NCBI GenBank assembly: GCA_937894165.1
Contig: CALCSX010000004.1
Coordinates: 1-7,418 of the forward strand
Reading direction: 5' to 3'
Origin: an uncultured Saprospiraceae bacterium
GTDB taxonomy: Bacteria > Bacteroidota > Bacteroidia > Chitinophagales > Saprospiraceae
Length of the DNA: 7,418 nucleotides
Shown here: positions 5,117-7,418 of the stretch, piece after piece
Layout of the letters: the number at the start of each line of letters is the position of its first letter
Position numbering within the stretch: position 1 is the stretch's first letter
Translations under genes and position numbers: made by a program
The notes under the pieces: model-generated
Database searches by the model: none
The model's input: the letters and a program-made list of their open reading frames with translations, nothing else
What the model was told of the DNA's origin: nothing

Positions 5117-6931
5117 ATGATTTTATTTGAAGAATCGGGACTTTCTCCTGAGATCGTCAAAGCCGTAAAAGAGATGGGCTTTGAAAAATTAACCCCAATT
5201 CAGGAAAAAGCAATTCCACACATTCTGAACTTTAATCAGGATGTTATAGCCTCAGCGCAAACAGGTACGGGTAAAACTGCTGCCTTTGGTCTGCCAATAA
5301 TTGACAGAATTGATGCCAACAAATCACATACGCAAGTTTTAATTCTTGCACCAACACGTGAGTTAGCAATTCAAATTGCTGATGAACTTACACATTATTC
5401 GAAGTACCATAAGAAATTAAATGTTGTTGCGGTTTATGGAGGAGCCAATATTGTTCCTCAGATCGCAAAACTTAATAGCAATCCGCATATTGTCATCGGA
5501 ACTCCGGGACGTACCTTGGATCTTATCAACAGACGAAAACTTTCATTAGCTGATTTAGATTTTGTCGTATTAGATGAAGCTGACGAGATGTTGTCAATGG
5601 GTTTCTCCGAAGATTTAGATGAGATTTTATCGCATACACCGGAAGAAAAGCAGACCCTACTTTTTTCCGCTACCTTGCCACCACAGATCAAATCTTTGGC
5701 AAAAAAATATATGCATGACCCTTTAAATATCTTTACAGGGGAGCTAAACAAAAGTTCAGATAATGTTAAGCATGTATTCTTTAAAGTTCAGAATAGCGAT
5801 AAATATGAAGTTCTAAGAAGATATATCGATCTAGACAAAAATTTCTTCGGCATAATCTTTTGCAGAACGAGAAGAGAGACAGGTGAGATAGCTGCTTTAT
5901 TAATGAAGGACGGCTTTAGAGCTGACGCTATTCATGGAGAATTATCTCAGGCACAGCGAGATACTGTGATGGATAAGTTTCGTAAAAAGATCGTAACTAT
6001 CCTTGTTGCTACAGACGTTGCTGCGAGAGGAATTGATGTTGAGGATTTAACACACGTTGTCCATTATCAATTGCCGGATGACCTTGAAGTCTTTATACAC
6101 CGGAGCGGAAGAACAGGAAGAGCCGGAAAAACAGGGATATCTGTAGCTTTAGTGAATAAGAAAGAGATCTCACGTATTAAAATGCTTGAAAAGAAATTTA
6201 AGCAGCCTTTCGATCAATTGGAAATACCAAAACCTCACGATGTATTTGCATCCAAGTTAGAGAGATTAGGAAATAGAATCCTGGAAGCAAAACAGAATAC
6301 TGAAGCTATTGATTTGTTTTTTGAATCCTTCAACACAAAATTTGCTGACATCTCCAAGGAAGATTTGCTTAAGCAAATATTGTCTATAGAGTTGAGTGAA
6401 CTGACCAATTCAAGCTTAAATGACAATTTAGGAAAGAACTCACGAAATGATGATGATTATGATAGCGGTTCACGCAGAGGGCGAGAGGGGCGTGAAGGGC
6501 GATTTGGTGAAGTTGACAATTCAAATTTCAGCAGACTTTTTGTCAATCTCGGAAATAAGCATAATATCAATCCGGGTACATTGATTCAACTCTTTAACAG
6601 CATTTCTGATGGGGCTGATTTCCCAATCGGCAAGATTGAAATCGAGAGTGGTTTCTCATTTATAGAAGTACCTCACGATATTGCCGATAAGTCTCTCGAA
6701 CTACTTAATGATTCTAAATACAAAGGTTTCAGATTAAGTATAGAAAGAGCTAATAAAAGCTCAAGCAGAGGCGGCGGCGGTGGCAATCGCAGAGAAAGAG
6801 GTGGAAGTGATAGAGGGGGAAGCAGTGAAAGAAGCGGTGGTGGAGATAGAAAGGCAAAATACGGTCGCAGCTCCAAACCAAAAAGTGACAGCGGTCCGGA
6901 CAAAAGCAGAAAAAGAAGATCTTACAATTAA
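5117..6931 (+). CDS. deaD: DEAD-box ATP-dependent RNA helicase, DeaD/CsdA type with DbpA-like RNA-binding domain
   Basis: This enzyme unwinds RNA duplexes using ATP. Relatives act in ribosome assembly, mRNA turnover and cold adaptation in the cytoplasm. All core motifs are intact: Q motif GFEKLTPIQ (21-29), motif I AQTGTGKT (47-54), Ia PTREL (79-83), Ib TPGR (129-132), II DEAD (153-156), III SAT (184-186), IV IIFCRTR (246-252), V ATDVAARGID (298-307), and VI HRSGRTGR (328-335) with arginine fingers R332/R335. Residues about 370-430 resemble the helical region after the core of DeaD-type proteins. A charged linker (434-469) leads to a DbpA-like RNA-binding domain (471-545), then a disordered Gly/Arg/Ser tail (546-604) with several RGG/RGGS units. 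The length of 604 residues is close to E. coli DeaD (about 630). The start gives the usual short lead-in before the Q motif. The gene is preceded by a perfect -7 box and a leader hairpin, and followed by an intrinsic terminator. It is divergent from the photolyase gene. The role as a cold-shock helicase is inferred from the family. Confidence 0.96.
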   Translation: MILFEESGLSPEIVKAVKEMGFEKLTPIQEKAIPHILNFNQDVIASAQTGTGKTAAFGLPIIDRIDANKSHTQVLILAPTRELAIQIADELTHYSKYHKKLNVVAVYGGANIVPQIAKLNSNPHIVIGTPGRTLDLINRRKLSLADLDFVVLDEADEMLSMGFSEDLDEILSHTPEEKQTLLFSATLPPQIKSLAKKYMHDPLNIFTGELNKSSDNVKHVFFKVQNSDKYEVLRRYIDLDKNFFGIIFCRTRRETGEIAALLMKDGFRADAIHGELSQAQRDTVMDKFRKKIVTILVATDVAARGIDVEDLTHVVHYQLPDDLEVFIHRSGRTGRAGKTGISVALVNKKEISRIKMLEKKFKQPFDQLEIPKPHDVFASKLERLGNRILEAKQNTEAIDLFFESFNTKFADISKEDLLKQILSIELSELTNSSLNDNLGKNSRNDDDYDSGSRRGREGREGRFGEVDNSNFSRLFVNLGNKHNINPGTLIQLFNSISDGADFPIGKIEIESGFSFIEVPHDIADKSLELLNDSKYKGFRLSIERANKSSSRGGGGGNRRERGGSDRGGSSERSGGGDRKAKYGRSSKPKSDSGPDKSRKRRSYN

Positions 6932-6943
6932 AGATTATAATAG

Positions 6944-6974
6944 TCCCATTCAACCTTTGAGTGGGATTTTTTTT
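6944..6974 (+). terminator. Rho-independent terminator after the helicase gene
   Basis: TCCCATTCA (6944-6952) pairs with TGAGTGGGA (6958-6966) to give a 9-bp stem with one G-U pair and an ACCTT loop, followed by eight T residues (6967-6974). It begins 13 bp after the helicase stop codon. In the opposite direction the trailing sequence is only mildly T-rich (CTATTATAATCTTT), so it would serve the convergent gene weakly at best. Confidence 0.92.
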
Positions 6975-6977
6975 GGT

Positions 6978-7418
6978 CTAAATGACATTTTCAAGTGAGC
7001 TTTCATTTAACACAATTAATGATCCCCTTTCATTAAAATAATCTTCTATCTTAATTCCTGACCAGGAATCTCCACAAGAATTATGAATCCTCGCACCATC
7101 TAAAACCAAAGTTGCTCCGGCTTTAATCAATATTGAACTATTAGCAGGCATGGATAATCTATTTCTTAGAACTAGCGTCCAGCCCTTCTCAATTATAATA
7201 TTTCTATCGAAATCTCTTTCTCCATTCAATACTATGTTTCTATTGACAACCAAAGTAGGGTTTAATGAATTAATATCGCACCAATCTTTTTTTATGAATT
7301 TCTTAACCTGACTACTCTCCTTATTAATATTCAGTTGAATTTTTGCGATCTGGCAAGGTGTCATGGCGATTTGATGCGTATTATAGTCCATAAGATTATT
7401 AGACCATAGACTATCGCA
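6978..7418 (-). CDS. C-terminal part of an M43-like (metzincin) metalloprotease with beta-strand repeat extension (5' end outside window)
   Basis: The frame is open from the right edge to TAG at 6978-6980, giving 146 residues. The internal ATG at 7391 is the Met-turn methionine, not a credible start. The segment begins C-D-S-L-W-S-NNLMDYN and continues to TPCQIAKIQLNI. This matches the end of the catalytic domain of M43/pappalysin-type zinc proteases: the Met-turn 'N.MDY', then 'TPCQ...', with the two cysteines probably forming a disulfide. The zinc-binding HExxH helix would be outside the window. After about residue 70 come short beta-strand repeats: IIIEKGWTLVLRNRLSMP, then ILIKAGATLVLDGARI, HNSCGDSWSGIKI and GSLIVLNESSLENVI. 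These look like one or two turns of a beta-helix-like extension. The protein stops there, with no sorting domain and only 3 bp from the neighbouring terminator's T-run. It may be a naturally short form or a 3'-truncated gene. Secretion is inferred from the family. Confidence 0.72.
   Translation of the reverse strand, partial: CDSLWSNNLMDYNTHQIAMTPCQIAKIQLNINKESSQVKKFIKKDWCDINSLNPTLVVNRNIVLNGERDFDRNIIIEKGWTLVLRNRLSMPANSSILIKAGATLVLDGARIHNSCGDSWSGIKIEDYFNERGSLIVLNESSLENVI

Noticed and set aside
5458..5751. 97-codon minus-strand ORF within the helicase gene
   Set aside because: It is antisense to motifs Ib-III of the helicase core. The Ser/Lys-rich sequence is the expected shadow of that frame.
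6235..6426. 63-codon minus-strand ORF within the helicase gene
   Set aside because: It is antisense to the region after the helicase core, with no independent coding evidence.
6673..6998. Overlapping short ORFs on both strands over the helicase tail
   Set aside because: The Leu/Pro-rich and Glu/Val-rich products are shadows of the Gly/Arg codon repeats. The plus-strand one also runs through the terminator.
6978..7391. Complete 137-residue gene starting at the ATG at 7391
   Set aside because: The frame stays open to the right edge, and that methionine is the Met-turn residue of NNLMDYN, so the gene begins outside the window.
1..7418. CRISPR, transposon, toxin-antitoxin or defence cluster
   Set aside because: There is no spaced direct repeat, transposase, integrase, small paired gene or defence domain in any frame.

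Overview
This 7.4-kb window is AT-rich and looks like chromosome from a member of the Bacteroidota, probably in or near the Saprospiria. Four things support this. Start codons lack Shine-Dalgarno sequences and sit behind A/T-rich leaders. One promoter carries a perfect Bacteroidota-type -7 element (TAnnTTTG). There is a large secreted protein combining Ig-like repeats, an EF-hand/dockerin-like pair and a cohesin-like domain. There is also the C-terminal part of an M43-like secreted metalloprotease with a beta-strand repeat extension. The genus-level placement is inference. No rRNA, tRNA, CRISPR array, insertion sequence or phage gene is visible.

Layout: (1) 1-2054, minus strand, the first 684 codons of a large exported multidomain protein that runs off the left edge. 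(2) 2055-2224, a very AT-rich divergent intergenic region with several perfect inverted repeats and a candidate promoter. (3) 2225-3640, plus strand, a cytoplasmic, apparently all-helical 471-residue protein of unknown function. (4) 3637-4965, minus strand, a class I CPD photolyase whose stop codon overlaps that of the preceding convergent gene by 4 bp. (5) 4966-5116, a compact divergent control region between photolyase and helicase, with operator-like inverted repeats, a perfect -7 box and a hairpin predicted at the very 5' end of the helicase mRNA. (6) 5117-6931, plus strand, a DeaD/CsdA-type DEAD-box RNA helicase with a DbpA-like RNA-binding domain and an RGG/RS-rich tail, followed by a strong intrinsic terminator. 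(7) 6978-7418, minus strand, the C-terminal 146 residues of the metalloprotease-like protein, running off the right edge.

No operon is evident. Every adjacent pair of genes is divergent or convergent, so each gene is probably its own transcription unit. The photolyase (light-driven DNA repair) and the cold-shock-type helicase share a divergent control region. Both could be stress-responsive, but nothing in the sequence proves shared regulation. The two edge genes encode exported proteins of the surface/secretion type common in this phylum. I see no clear new multi-gene system. The best leads are the helicase 5'-leader hairpin, the photolyase-side inverted repeat, the uncharacterised helical protein, and the abrupt C-terminus of the metalloprotease-like gene.
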